A stretch of DNA of 64,000 bases, taken from Gemmatimonadota bacterium (GTDB lineage Bacteria > Latescibacterota > UBA2968 > GCA-2709665). Positions 16,920 to 26,269 of the stretch are shown piece after piece. Below the pieces are notes generated by a model, which saw nothing but the letters and a program-made list of their open reading frames with translations, ran no database searches and was not told the DNA's origin. The stretch is taken from the NCBI GenBank assembly GCA_028873695.1, contig JAPPNU010000058.1, positions 55,872-119,871 of the forward strand, read 5' to 3'. The position numbers were made by a program, and so were the translations under genes. The number at the start of each line of letters is the position of its first letter. Position 1 is the stretch's first letter.

Positions 16920-18962
16920 ATGGCTTCGCGAAAGAAAAAGACCAAACGGGAAGAGCCCATTGATCCCTTTTCGGAACTGACGTGGGACGATCTGGAGGAA
17001 TGGGCCGGCAGTCGCATCGTCGCCCGGGGTCGGTCCTATCAGAGAAAAGGGGCTGTTCGGGAGTTGAAGCGCGACGAAGAGGGCGCGCTCGTCGCCTGGG
17101 TTGTGGGCAGTCGACTCTACGCCGCAAGGGTGAACATCGACGCAGACAAGGACCTGATTTCCGAGTGTACCTGTCCCTACTGGACGACGTGCAAACACGC
17201 GGTGGCCGTGGTGGTGGAATATCTGGAGATGACAAAAAAGGGGACCGCCGTCGGCCGGGTTGAGGCGGACGACCCGCGCCTCGAGGAGTTGGACGCGATC
17301 ACGGAAGAAGACGAGGAGACACTGGAATTCGACGTGGAGGAGGACCTGGAAGAGGAGCCGCTGGGATTTGACGTGGATGAACCGGACGAGGAATCTGCCG
17401 AGACGTTTTCGGAAAGCTCCGGAACCGGTCAATCCGGAGACTCTTCCTTGCGCGCCTACATGCAAGAGCATACCAAAGCGGAACTCGTGGAGCTACTGTT
17501 GGAACTCGCCGGAACCCACGACGAGGTGCGCCAATCGCTTGAAAACCGCCGCAGCCTGACCTCGGGGGAGACCCGCAAGGTGCTGAAAAAAATCCGCTCC
17601 GAGATTGCTGCCCTGGAAGAACCCGCATGGGAAAGTCACCATTACGGCGGGTACCAGGTGCGCAATACGGATCGCCTCAGGGCGATGCTCCAGGCGCTGG
17701 TGGCGTCCGGACAGGCTGACGCCGCCGTGCGACTGGGGCCGGAACTGCTGGCCGCGGGCACCCAGGCGCTGGAGTACGAGCACGAGGCAGAATCAACCGA
17801 ACCCATAGGCGCCTGCCTCGACGTTCTTTTTCATGCTCTGGACAGAACTTCCATGACACCCGCGGACCGGATCGAATGGGTCCTGGACATGGCCCTGTCG
17901 GACGAGTACGAACTTTGTGGCGAAGGATTTGAAAACCTCTGGGATGAAGACTATGCGAAAAGCGATTGGTCGGAGGTGTGCGACCGCTGGACGCAGCGTT
18001 TGGCCGAGTGGGAGCAGCCGGTCCGGGACGATGAGCGTTCGAGTGACTATAAGCGAGACCGGATCGCCGACTGGCTCATTCTTGCCCTGGAGAAGGCCGA
18101 CAGGCGGACTGAGATCGTCCCGCTGTGCGAGCGCGAAGCCCCCATCACATTCAGTTACAATCGCCTCGTGGACCGCCTGATAGACGAGGGCGCGTGGGAC
18201 GAAGCGCGGCGCTGGTGCAAAAAGGGACTCGAGGCGATGCACGACCGGTATCCGGGCCTGCGCGCGGAGCTTCGAAAGCAGCTGCAGACAATCAACCGGC
18301 GCAGCGGCAATCCACTCGCCGGGCTGGCCCTGCAGGCTGAGGAGTTTTTCGCCGGACCCGGAGCGGAGAGTTTCCAGGCCCTGTGCAATGCTGCCCGCGG
18401 GCTGGGCGTTGGCGAGGGCGTCGAGGCATGGTGCAGGTACTATCTGCAAACCGGCCGGCGACCTCGAAGCGGGAAGAAACGCAAGAGCGAACCCAAATTG
18501 GCTTGGCCCCTGCCTGCGCCGGAAGTCGAGACGCCGGCGGCTCGTGGCGAAGTCGAGGCGCCCATGGTGGACGTATTGATCCGCCTGGCCATTGCCGAGA
18601 AGAAGCCCCACGAGGTTGTGAAGTGGTACGACCATGACGGCCGAAACAGAGTAGAGCACTGGCTGCATGACTTCCCCCTCGACGATGAGGTCGCCGACGC
18701 CATCGCGTCCACTCATCCCGATCGGTCCGTGGCAATCTGGAAGGAATTGGCTGAGAACGAAATCGCCCGTGTAAAGCCGAGCGGATACCGGGAGGCCGTA
18801 CCGTATCTGCGCCAGGTCAGAGATGTACTCAGCCGTTCCGGTCGCGAGGGGGAGTGGCAAGAGTACCTGGCCGCTTTGAGACAGCGGAACAAGCGCAGGC
18901 CCCGATGCCTGGAGCAGTTGGACCGACTCGAGGGCGGTCGGCGGCGCATTGTGGACGGTTAA
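16920..18962 (+). CDS. SWIM zinc-finger protein
   Basis: ATG 16920 gives 680 residues; an in-frame ATG at 16860 adds only non-conserved sequence. The SWIM motif is complete: C83-T-C85, C91-K-H93. A long acidic low-complexity stretch (about 115-175) follows, then a helical repeat-rich region to the end. SWIM domains bind DNA or proteins and often sit beside SNF2 helicases, but no helicase is present here. The function is unknown. Confidence 0.75.
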   Translation: MASRKKKTKREEPIDPFSELTWDDLEEWAGSRIVARGRSYQRKGAVRELKRDEEGALVAWVVGSRLYAARVNIDADKDLISECTCPYWTTCKHAVAVVVEYLEMTKKGTAVGRVEADDPRLEELDAITEEDEETLEFDVEEDLEEEPLGFDVDEPDEESAETFSESSGTGQSGDSSLRAYMQEHTKAELVELLLELAGTHDEVRQSLENRRSLTSGETRKVLKKIRSEIAALEEPAWESHHYGGYQVRNTDRLRAMLQALVASGQADAAVRLGPELLAAGTQALEYEHEAESTEPIGACLDVLFHALDRTSMTPADRIEWVLDMALSDEYELCGEGFENLWDEDYAKSDWSEVCDRWTQRLAEWEQPVRDDERSSDYKRDRIADWLILALEKADRRTEIVPLCEREAPITFSYNRLVDRLIDEGAWDEARRWCKKGLEAMHDRYPGLRAELRKQLQTINRRSGNPLAGLALQAEEFFAGPGAESFQALCNAARGLGVGEGVEAWCRYYLQTGRRPRSGKKRKSEPKLAWPLPAPEVETPAARGEVEAPMVDVLIRLAIAEKKPHEVVKWYDHDGRNRVEHWLHDFPLDDEVADAIASTHPDRSVAIWKELAENEIARVKPSGYREAVPYLRQVRDVLSRSGREGEWQEYLAALRQRNKRRPRCLEQLDRLEGGRRRIVDG

Positions 18963-19021
18963 GCCCGGTGTACCGGCTCGAGTATCCGGACTAAAACAAA
19001 CGAAAAGAGAGGAGGTCAGCC

Positions 19022-19810
19022 ATGGACATGAATCTGAAGGGAAAAGTCGCGCTTGTGACGGGGGCGAACCAGGGCATCGGTCTCGCAGCGGCGAAGGGTC
19101 TGGCGACGGAGGGGTGTAACATTGCGATCTGCGCCCGGCGGGAGGAGACGCTCACGGAAGCGGCGCACCAGATCGAAGCGCTCGGCGTTCGCGTCGCCGC
19201 CATTCAGGCCGACGTGCAGAATGCGGACGACGCGGGACGGTTCGTGGATGAGGCGGCGGCACGGCTGGGCGGAATCGATATCCTGATCAACAACGTCGGA
19301 GGACGGTCCGGCGACAGGTTCATGGATTCGACGCACGAGGACTGGGTGGAGACCTTTGACAAGAACGTGTTCCATGGTGTGAGGTTGACCCGGCTGGTGG
19401 TCCCCCACATGATGGCACGCGGAGGCGGGTCGGTCGTTTTCATTTCCTCGATATCGGGATGGATTCCGCAGCTGAGCGGCGCGGTGCAGTACGGCGCGTC
19501 CAAGGCCGCCCAGATCTTCATGGCCGAACCCATTGCCCTGGAACTGGTGCACGACCGCATCCGGGTGAACGTGGTGTCGCCGGGATCGATCATTTTCGAA
19601 GGCGGGGGGTGGGCCGGGCTTCGTGATGAAAAGCCGGAAACATTCGCCGCCTACGAGGAGAACGGTTTTCCCATGGGTGGTCTGGGCACGCCCGAAGACG
19701 TCGCGGACGTGGTCGTGTTCCTGGCTTCGGACCGATCCCGCTGGGTGAACGGGGAGAACATACGCGCCGACGGACTCGAACAGCCGGTACCGGCGGTACG
19801 GCCGTGGTAA
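19022..19810 (+). CDS. Short-chain dehydrogenase/reductase (SDR)
   Basis: ATG 19022 follows GAGGAGG. The 262-residue product has all classical SDR motifs: TGANQGIG at 13-20, NNVGG at 90-94, a serine in the ISSISG segment, and the Y157-x3-K161 pair. It reduces or oxidises a carbonyl or alcohol with NAD(P)H in the cytosol; the substrate is unknown. A decayed N-terminal paralogue lies at 13172. Its 3' end is 26 bp from the endonuclease III start, so the two may share a transcript. Confidence 0.92.
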   Translation: MDMNLKGKVALVTGANQGIGLAAAKGLATEGCNIAICARREETLTEAAHQIEALGVRVAAIQADVQNADDAGRFVDEAAARLGGIDILINNVGGRSGDRFMDSTHEDWVETFDKNVFHGVRLTRLVVPHMMARGGGSVVFISSISGWIPQLSGAVQYGASKAAQIFMAEPIALELVHDRIRVNVVSPGSIIFEGGGWAGLRDEKPETFAAYEENGFPMGGLGTPEDVADVVVFLASDRSRWVNGENIRADGLEQPVPAVRPW

Positions 19811-19836
19811 GCGCGGGCAAAACGAGGAATCCGGAA

Positions 19837-20496
19837 ATGATGGGTCGCGACGAAGATCCGGAGGTGCGGCGTTCCAGGACGCGAGAGATTATTCGCAGAT
19901 TAAAGGGCATCTATCCCGACGCTGAGTGTTCGCTTACGTACGAGAACCCGCTCCAACTCTTGATTGCGACGATGCTCTCCGCGCAATGTACGGACGAACG
20001 GGTCAACATGGTGACGCCTCTCCTCTTCGAGCGCTATCCCACGGCAGCGGACTATGCCGATGCGCTGCCGGAGGAGTTGGAGGACCTGATTCGTTCAACG
20101 GGGTTCTTCCGCAACAAGGCGCGAAACATTCAGGGCTGTTGCCAGGCGCTGGTTGACAGACATGGCGGCGAGGTGCCGCGTTCAATGGATGAACTGGTGG
20201 CGCTGGACGGCGTGGGGAGAAAGACCGCCAACGTCGTCCTGGGCAACGCGTTCGGAATCGCGGAAGGCGTGGTGGTGGATACGCACGTTCGCCGGATTTC
20301 CAATCGTCTGGGCCTCACCCGACGGCAGGATCCGGTCAAGATCGAACAGGATCTGATCGGTCTCGTGCCGAGGAGTGACTGGGTGGACCTGCCGCACCTG
20401 TTTATCCATCACGGGCGGGCGATATGCAGCGCCAGGGCGCCCGACTGCGATGCGTGCGGCGTGGGCGCGCTATGCCCGTCGCAAGGACGCGCCTGA
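19837..20496 (+). CDS. nth: Endonuclease III (DNA glycosylase/AP lyase)
   Basis: ATG 19837 has GAGG about 9 nt upstream; an in-frame GTG at 19804 overlaps the SDR gene and is the alternative. The 219-residue protein has the HhH motif LDGVGRKTANVVLG with catalytic lysine K129, the catalytic aspartate D148 in VDTHV, and a C-terminal 4Fe-4S cluster (C197, C204, C207, C213). It removes oxidised pyrimidines and nicks the resulting abasic site. A hairpin terminator follows at 20540. Confidence 0.95.
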   Translation: MMGRDEDPEVRRSRTREIIRRLKGIYPDAECSLTYENPLQLLIATMLSAQCTDERVNMVTPLLFERYPTAADYADALPEELEDLIRSTGFFRNKARNIQGCCQALVDRHGGEVPRSMDELVALDGVGRKTANVVLGNAFGIAEGVVVDTHVRRISNRLGLTRRQDPVKIEQDLIGLVPRSDWVDLPHLFIHHGRAICSARAPDCDACGVGALCPSQGRA

Positions 20497-20539
20497 CTTT
20501 CTTCGCCATCTGAAATGCACGGTTTACGCATCACGTTAC

Positions 20540-20571
20540 GACCGGGTGGGAACGCCCGGTCGGTGTTTTTT
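20540..20571 (+). terminator. Rho-independent terminator after nth
   Basis: GACCGGG at 20540-20546 pairs with CCCGGTC at 20555-20561 across an 8-nt loop and is followed by GGTGTTTTTT. Confidence 0.8.
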
Positions 20572-20610
20572 CGGGTCGCGAAAAACTGGAAGATTTCTGA
20601 TAATTGGGGC

Positions 20611-20639
20611 TTGACTTTCAGTACCCGTAAGGATAAATT
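20611..20639 (+). promoter_or_regulatory. Candidate sigma-70 promoter for the DksA-like gene
   Basis: TTGACT at 20611 and TAAATT at 20634 are separated by 17 bp. They lie between the nth terminator and the DksA-like gene, leaving a leader of about 150 nt. A second TTGACA at 20718 has only a poor -10 partner. Confidence 0.5.
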
Positions 20640-20793
20640 TCCGTCCGAAAAAACGGATCCGGTACTGTCAATTTGGGAAACGTCGTGTGTTTTTCGGGCA
20701 TTTTCGGGAGAAAGATATTGACATTGTGACGTGCCGTCGATATCGGATGTAGAATTCAGAGGTCAGGATTGGCGCCGGGGAGGTAAAAGGCAT

Positions 20794-21228
20794 ATGGCTG
20801 AGAAATTGTCTCTCGAAAGGCTTGCGTTCTTCAAAAGGCTCTTGCTGGACCGCAAAAAGGACCTGCTGAAGCATACGCTCCTGGAAGATGCGGACATCAA
20901 TGAACTCAGGAGCGACCGCTCGGCGGATCCGTTCGATATGGCGGGAAACGCGACTTCCCTTGAGTTGATGGCGACGCTCGGCAACAACGAGCGGCGGGAA
21001 CTCGCGGAGATCGACCACGCGCTTGGAAAGATCGATGAAGGCACGTACGGTATCTGCGAAGTGTCGGGGGAGTTGATCGGTGAGATGCGGCTGGAAGCCA
21101 TTCCCACGGCGCGGTATACCATGCAGGTCCAGCAGGAGCGGGAACGGAACCCGCAGTTCGTCGAGAGACCAAGACGCAGGGTCATCTCTGCAGAGGACCT
21201 TCCGATGAGCGGCGACGACGACTCCTGA
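20794..21228 (+). CDS. TraR/DksA-family protein lacking most zinc-finger cysteines
   Basis: ATG 20794 preceded by GGGGAGG gives 144 residues. The N-terminal coiled-coil hairpin carries D33-D35 and D43-S-D-type acidic tips, and the C-terminal globular domain follows the DksA pattern (GTYGICE, GEMRLEAIPTARYT). Only C88 of the four zinc cysteines remains; the other positions read S91, T109 and V112. Zinc-free DksA-like paralogues are known, so it may still bind the RNA polymerase secondary channel. It has its own promoter and terminator. Confidence 0.82.
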   Translation: MAEKLSLERLAFFKRLLLDRKKDLLKHTLLEDADINELRSDRSADPFDMAGNATSLELMATLGNNERRELAEIDHALGKIDEGTYGICEVSGELIGEMRLEAIPTARYTMQVQQERERNPQFVERPRRRVISAEDLPMSGDDDS

Positions 21229-21252
21229 CGTGGAGCGGGATGGGAGCAATAG

Positions 21253-21281
21253 AGGCGATTCGAAGCAGGATCGCCTTTTTT
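21253..21281 (+). terminator. Rho-independent terminator after the DksA-like gene
   Basis: AGGCGAT at 21253-21259 pairs with ATCGCCT at 21270-21276, followed by a run of six T. Confidence 0.85.
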
Positions 21282-21371
21282 CGTTCCGGGGACGGCCGAA
21301 GGCGGTCGTTCGTCCGCCGCTGCTCACGAACAATTCAACACGTTGGTCAGATTCGATCCGGGTTCAGGATC

Positions 21372-22334
21372 ATGGCAAACACCAGGCAGATCGTTCGTCA
21401 ACTGGACATTCTGAGAGTGCTCAGGGCGCGCCGCCATGGCGCCTCGATCCAGGACCTCGTCGACGATTTCGGTGTAACCCGGCGGACGATCGAGCGGGAT
21501 CTTGGCGACCTTGGCGACGCGGGCTTCCCGCTCTATGCGGTAAAACGAGGCCGCCAGAACCTGTGGAATCTCGTTCACGACAAGGAGGTGCCGCCCCTGA
21601 ACTTTCCCGTGGGCGAACTCGTCGCTCTGACGTATATCGCCGGGATCGTGGAGGGTACGCCATTCAAGGAGGATTTTAAAAACACGTTTGAGAGGATCCG
21701 AAACACATTGAAGGGAAGCATGCGCGCGTTTCTGGAACAGGCGGCCTATCACCCGCAGGTTCGCGGTCAGAAAGCTCAAGTCACCCCACGGATATTTCGC
21801 GAGGCACATCGCGCTATCACGGACCGTCGAATCTGCAACGTCACCTACCGCGCGATTGCTACCGGACAAAACAAGACGTATCCGATCATGCCCTTCAGGT
21901 TTCTGTACCACTATGACGGCGTCTATCTGCTGTGCCGCAATCAGAAATACGGCGATCTGTTGACTCTGGCGGCAGAGCGGATCCAGGATCTCGAAGTCAC
22001 AACCGAGTCTTTTGAGGACGCCGTCGATTCTGAGATCGAAGAGCAACTTCGCCAGGCGTTCGGCGTCGTGCTGGAATCCCCAATTTCGGTCAGGGTTCGC
22101 TTCACGGCATCCCAGGCGCCGTATATCAGACAGCGGATATGGCATCCCTCGCAGGAGATCGAGGAACTCGACGACGGCCGGATCATCCTTTCTTTCGAGG
22201 CTGGCGGACGATATGAAATCAAGTCCTGGATACTGAGCCATGGCGCCAGCGCCGAAGTCCTGGCGCCGGCGTCCCTGCGCGAGGAAATCATCGACGAAAT
22301 GGAAAAAAATCTGAGTTTCTACAAAAAAACCTGA
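21372..22334 (+). CDS. WYL-domain transcriptional regulator
   Basis: ATG 21372 gives 320 residues. A DeoR-type winged helix occupies residues 1-60 (DILRVLRARRHGASIQDL, then VTRRTIERDL). A WYL-type ligand-binding region (FRFLYHYDGVYLLCRNQ) and a C-terminal WCX-like domain (ISVRVRFTASQAPYIRQRIW, then LSFEAGGRYEIKSWIL) follow. WYL proteins often control phage-defence operons and sense nucleic acid or nucleotide ligands. The next gene, after a terminator, encodes a triple AAA+ protein, which suggests regulation of that locus. Confidence 0.88.
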   Translation: MANTRQIVRQLDILRVLRARRHGASIQDLVDDFGVTRRTIERDLGDLGDAGFPLYAVKRGRQNLWNLVHDKEVPPLNFPVGELVALTYIAGIVEGTPFKEDFKNTFERIRNTLKGSMRAFLEQAAYHPQVRGQKAQVTPRIFREAHRAITDRRICNVTYRAIATGQNKTYPIMPFRFLYHYDGVYLLCRNQKYGDLLTLAAERIQDLEVTTESFEDAVDSEIEEQLRQAFGVVLESPISVRVRFTASQAPYIRQRIWHPSQEIEELDDGRIILSFEAGGRYEIKSWILSHGASAEVLAPASLREEIIDEMEKNLSFYKKT

Positions 22335-22373
22335 TTTCATACGACCTGTTTCGTCGTATATGCAGTTTACCTT

Positions 22374-22407
22374 GAGGCGTGTTCTTTTGAGAATGCGCCT
22401 CTTTTTT
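22374..22407 (+). terminator. Rho-independent terminator between the WYL and AAA genes
   Basis: GAGGCG at 22374-22379 pairs with CGCCTC at 22396-22401, with further internal pairing, followed by six T. The WYL gene and the AAA gene are therefore probably separate transcripts. Confidence 0.8.
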
Positions 22408-22488
22408 GTGGTCTTTCGTACAGATCTGGATCGTGGAAATACTCATCCACGCGCTTCGAAAGGCAAATAGACAGAGGATATTACAGGC

Positions 22489-25278
22489 ATGCAAACACGG
22501 AATGTCGACGTACCGGGTTCCAAAGAAGGTCACTTTTCGCCGGGCAGCGACTACAACCTGAATCTCGCACGTCACTACATGGTGAACATCCTTTGTGTCG
22601 CGATGGCCAACCGGAGCGTTCGGTCAGAACTCATTGAATGGACGGAGCGTCAGAAGTCGTTCTTGGAGTCATTGGGCGTTCGGTGCGTCTTGCGCGATGG
22701 TTACAAGAAAAAGTCGGTACTCCGCAACATCAAGCGTGCGATTCGAGCTCTCAAGTTCGAAATCCGTCGACGAAAGTCCTTAGAACCGGAAGCCAATGCA
22801 ACAAGACTGGTAATTGAACGTTTTTCGCTTGGCGCGGCGGCGGCGGCGCTGCTTGAGCTCGCATACAGCTACACCCATTGTTTTGTAGTTGAAGAGATTT
22901 GGGAAAACGTCAGCAACGCGAGCTTCAGACCGATTGACGAGTTGTCGCTTCTCCTGCGACTACCATGCCACCGGATCGAGAGCGGCCTCAGGGAACTTGC
23001 ACGCTCCGGAATCTCAGATTGGGAGATAGGCACGGGACCGAACAAATATCTTGACCGCGACAACCTCATCCACGACTGGTTCCACGAGGTGTGGCATCCT
23101 CCGGTGCGTGATATGGCTGAATTGACTTCGCGGCTGGTCGGTGAACCGTGTAGCGCACAGTTAGGCAGCGACGACTTCGCCCACGTAGTCGAACGAGATG
23201 CAGTTCAACGGGTTATGAACGCAGCGATGTCTAAGCGACACGCCGGTACGCAGGTAACGGGTGTCAACATCCTGCTCGTGGGCAGGGCCGGCACGGGCAA
23301 GACCGAATTTGCCAAAACAGTCGCATCGGCGTCTGGTACGACACTCTTCTCAGTTGGCGAAATCCGTAGTGGCGACGAGGAATCGTGCAATGACACTCGC
23401 GATCGCCGCGCTGATTTCCGCAACGAGTTGCGCATGGCTCAAACGCTCCTTAAGTCTATGCCTGCGGCTGCAATACTGTGCGATGAGGCCGAGGACGCGC
23501 TTGAGTCCGACGCCGGCTCCCGCCTCTCGAACCACAGACTCCTTGAGGACAATCCCGTTCCGGTAATATACACCATGAATAGCTTGAAAGACCTGGATGA
23601 AAGTATGCTGAGGCGATTTTCACTCGTCGTCAGGTTTAACGCTCACGGTCCGTCGCGCCAGACAGCCATTTTGCGGCGGATGCTGACGGAGAGCGGGATC
23701 GATGGAATCGACGCTTTCAGTTGCGCCAGACGACTCGTGGACGAACTCGAGTGTACACCGGGCATCCTCGCGAAGGCCATCGAAACGAGCCGCCTTGTGG
23801 GCGGTACGGAAGCGGATGTGTACCGGTACTGCGAGCAACTCGAGCGAACCGTCACCACGCAGTACGCGCGACCCAGGCTGGGTCAGCCGGTCCCGGCGGA
23901 ACTCCCATGGGAGGCATTCTCGCATCTCGAAAGGGATGCTGAAGACGCCAGAAAGACCCTGGCTTCGGCAACACACAACAAGAAGAAGGGAATCAACATC
24001 CTCTTGTACGGACCTCCCGGTACCGGAAAGACCGAGTTCGCCCGCACGCTCTGTGGCGAGGTGGGCACGCGCTTGTACTCAGTTGGCGCCAACGAGGTAG
24101 GTCCGAAGTCCCGGCGTACAGTATCGCGCACGGATGCACTCGAATATGCGCTCGAGGCTCTGGCTGACGAACCCGGCGCCGTGGTCTTCTTCGACGAAAT
24201 GGAGGACTTCGAAAGCTTGGAGAAGCACTGGCTGAATCGGATACTCGAAGAGAATCCGGTACCGATCATCTGGGCGTGCAACTCCATTGAGTATTACCGG
24301 GTGTTTCAGCCGTTTTTCATCGACCGTATGATACACGCGATCGAATTCCGGCAGATGTCCGGACACGCACGAAAGCGGATGTTTACGGACATACTCACCA
24401 GGGAACACATTCCGGACGCCGAAGCGCGCCGACTCGCCGTTGAGCTGGCGCAGGAAAAAACGGTGACTCCGAGACAACTGGCTATGGCGACGCGTCAGGC
24501 TGCAATGGTGAATGGCGACGTGGAGACCATCCGGCGCAATATCGCTCAGAAGGCGAAATTGCGGCACGGTGTCTGCGCACCCGATAGCAAACGGATCGCG
24601 AAGTACGACCCCGCGCTCGTACACGCGGATGTAGAAATGCAAGCGCTTACAGAGAGAATCACGTCCATGAGCGCCCGCCGTTTCGCGATGTGCCTTTGCG
24701 GGCCTCCCGGAACGGGCAAGACCGCGTATGTGGGTTACGTTGCCGAGCGGTTGGGCATGGATCTGTTGCCCAGGCGGGCTTCAGACCTGTTGAGCAAGTG
24801 GGTCGGGCAGACGGAACAGCAGATCGCCGCGGCGTTCGCAGAGGCGGTCGCCACTCAATCATTCCTTGTTTTCGACGAAGTCGATTCCCTCTTGATGGAC
24901 CGGGAATTGGCCGTGCGTTCCTGGGAAACGAGCATGGTCAACGAATTGCTCAGCCAGATGGAGCGTCACCCGCTTCCGTTCGCTTGCACCACAAACCGCC
25001 GGGAGGCGCTCGATCCGGCGGCGGCCCGCCGTTTCCTTTTTCGGGTCGAGTTTTTCTACATGGACCGGAAACGTGTCGAGAGGGCGTTCGGGTTTTTCTA
25101 CGGTTGTGAAGCGCCTCCAGAGGCACTCGCATTGGACAAACTCACACCGGCGGATTTTGCGAATGTCCGCGAGCGGGCGAAAATCCTGAAATTTCTCGAC
25201 GATCCGGAACGGATCGCCAATGCGCTCGCCGAGGAGTGCCGCGCAAAGCCGGGCGGCGGCAGGATGGGGTTCCGATGA
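22489..25278 (+). CDS. Protein with three tandem AAA+ ATPase modules
   Basis: The 929-residue product has a helical N-terminal region of about 230 residues and then three AAA+ modules. Walker A motifs are GRAGTGKT at 265, GPPGTGKT at 508 and GPPGTGKT at 738. Walker B motifs are ILCDEAED near 330, VFFDEMED near 567 and FLVFDEVD near 793. The third module resembles classical AAA proteins (LLSKWVGQTEQQIAAAFAEA) and keeps a RRF-type arginine finger; the first also has LRRF, while the second has IDRM instead. No nuclease, protease or membrane segment is seen. It probably forms a ring remodelling a protein or nucleoprotein target. Confidence 0.85.
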   Translation: MQTRNVDVPGSKEGHFSPGSDYNLNLARHYMVNILCVAMANRSVRSELIEWTERQKSFLESLGVRCVLRDGYKKKSVLRNIKRAIRALKFEIRRRKSLEPEANATRLVIERFSLGAAAAALLELAYSYTHCFVVEEIWENVSNASFRPIDELSLLLRLPCHRIESGLRELARSGISDWEIGTGPNKYLDRDNLIHDWFHEVWHPPVRDMAELTSRLVGEPCSAQLGSDDFAHVVERDAVQRVMNAAMSKRHAGTQVTGVNILLVGRAGTGKTEFAKTVASASGTTLFSVGEIRSGDEESCNDTRDRRADFRNELRMAQTLLKSMPAAAILCDEAEDALESDAGSRLSNHRLLEDNPVPVIYTMNSLKDLDESMLRRFSLVVRFNAHGPSRQTAILRRMLTESGIDGIDAFSCARRLVDELECTPGILAKAIETSRLVGGTEADVYRYCEQLERTVTTQYARPRLGQPVPAELPWEAFSHLERDAEDARKTLASATHNKKKGINILLYGPPGTGKTEFARTLCGEVGTRLYSVGANEVGPKSRRTVSRTDALEYALEALADEPGAVVFFDEMEDFESLEKHWLNRILEENPVPIIWACNSIEYYRVFQPFFIDRMIHAIEFRQMSGHARKRMFTDILTREHIPDAEARRLAVELAQEKTVTPRQLAMATRQAAMVNGDVETIRRNIAQKAKLRHGVCAPDSKRIAKYDPALVHADVEMQALTERITSMSARRFAMCLCGPPGTGKTAYVGYVAERLGMDLLPRRASDLLSKWVGQTEQQIAAAFAEAVATQSFLVFDEVDSLLMDRELAVRSWETSMVNELLSQMERHPLPFACTTNRREALDPAAARRFLFRVEFFYMDRKRVERAFGFFYGCEAPPEALALDKLTPADFANVRERAKILKFLDDPERIANALAEECRAKPGGGRMGFR

Positions 25279-25529
25279 AGTTGGTTATGCGAGGGGAACG
25301 ACCTGGCGGAAGGGAACTGCAATAAGGATTGGTTACTGGCGATATCTATTTCGAGGAAGCTTTGGGCCTGTGGCCTTTGAGTTGATGTTTGCGCAACGGC
25401 TTGGATTTCTCAATGGAGATCGCATCGTGCGGCCAAGGAAGCAGTACGAGCCCGGTTCATTTTCACGTCAAAGAACCCATCCGCTGTTCAACTCCCTCTG
25501 CGTTCACAAGGAATAGAGAGGTGGATCAC

Positions 25530-26159
25530 ATGACATTGTCACTGGTTCGAATGATTAGTCAGCGTCAAAAGGAACTCGCTGTTACGCGCGGTGAACTTGT
25601 ACGTCGTATGGGATATGCCAATATCGCCAAAGGATGCCGGCGAATCGACCAGGTCTGTCACGGACACGTTGAAATGGCCGAGAAACTCCGCGGCGCACTG
25701 GCGCGGGGTCTTGAGGTGGATGTAAGGGTGGTAGATGAGGCTATTGAGGGCACTCGCGCCGAAGTGATCGCGGCGGAGGACAGGGCCTATCGCGAGTCTT
25801 TCAAGCCTCACGCAGTCATACTCACAGAGCGCAGGACACCGTCGCAGATCACAATGTACGCAGTAACCGGAGGCGCCCACCATCGCATCATTCCGATGAA
25901 CGAGGGGTCGTCTCCCAAGACATTCGCGACACAGGCACGGAAGGCACTTCCGAAGGTTGTTCCCTTTTTCGGGCGACCAACCGGATTCGTGATTAACTAT
26001 ACTCCTGACTTTGCCTTGAAGTTCGACAGGAGCGGAAGATTGGTCGCGAGGCTTGATCGGGCGTACCGCGTTGGGGAGTCAGGTGTCATCATCGGCGGCA
26101 AGTACATCGGCGAGAGCACATGGGCGGCGCTCCTTGGGGAAATAGCTTTCCGTGTTTGA
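25530..26159 (+). CDS. Conserved-looking protein with N-terminal HTH-like segment, unassigned
   Basis: ATG 25530 follows GAGAGG. The 209-residue product begins with a helical segment that looks like a compact DNA- or RNA-binding fold (ELVRRMGYANIAKGCRRID). A beta-rich C-terminal half follows, with HAVILTERRTPSQITMYAVT and later FVINYTPDFALKFDRSGRL. I cannot assign a family. It lies 251 bp after the triple AAA gene on the same strand and could be its partner or adaptor. Confidence 0.65.
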   Translation: MTLSLVRMISQRQKELAVTRGELVRRMGYANIAKGCRRIDQVCHGHVEMAEKLRGALARGLEVDVRVVDEAIEGTRAEVIAAEDRAYRESFKPHAVILTERRTPSQITMYAVTGGAHHRIIPMNEGSSPKTFATQARKALPKVVPFFGRPTGFVINYTPDFALKFDRSGRLVARLDRAYRVGESGVIIGGKYIGESTWAALLGEIAFRV

Positions 26160-26269
26160 AAAAATGGGATCGGATTGAATTCCGGCGAACACGTGGCAGA
26201 TTGAATTCTTGTGTTGATTCATGGTGAAGTTCAAAGGTGAACCCCGGTTGTGGAAATGAAGGTTCCGGT

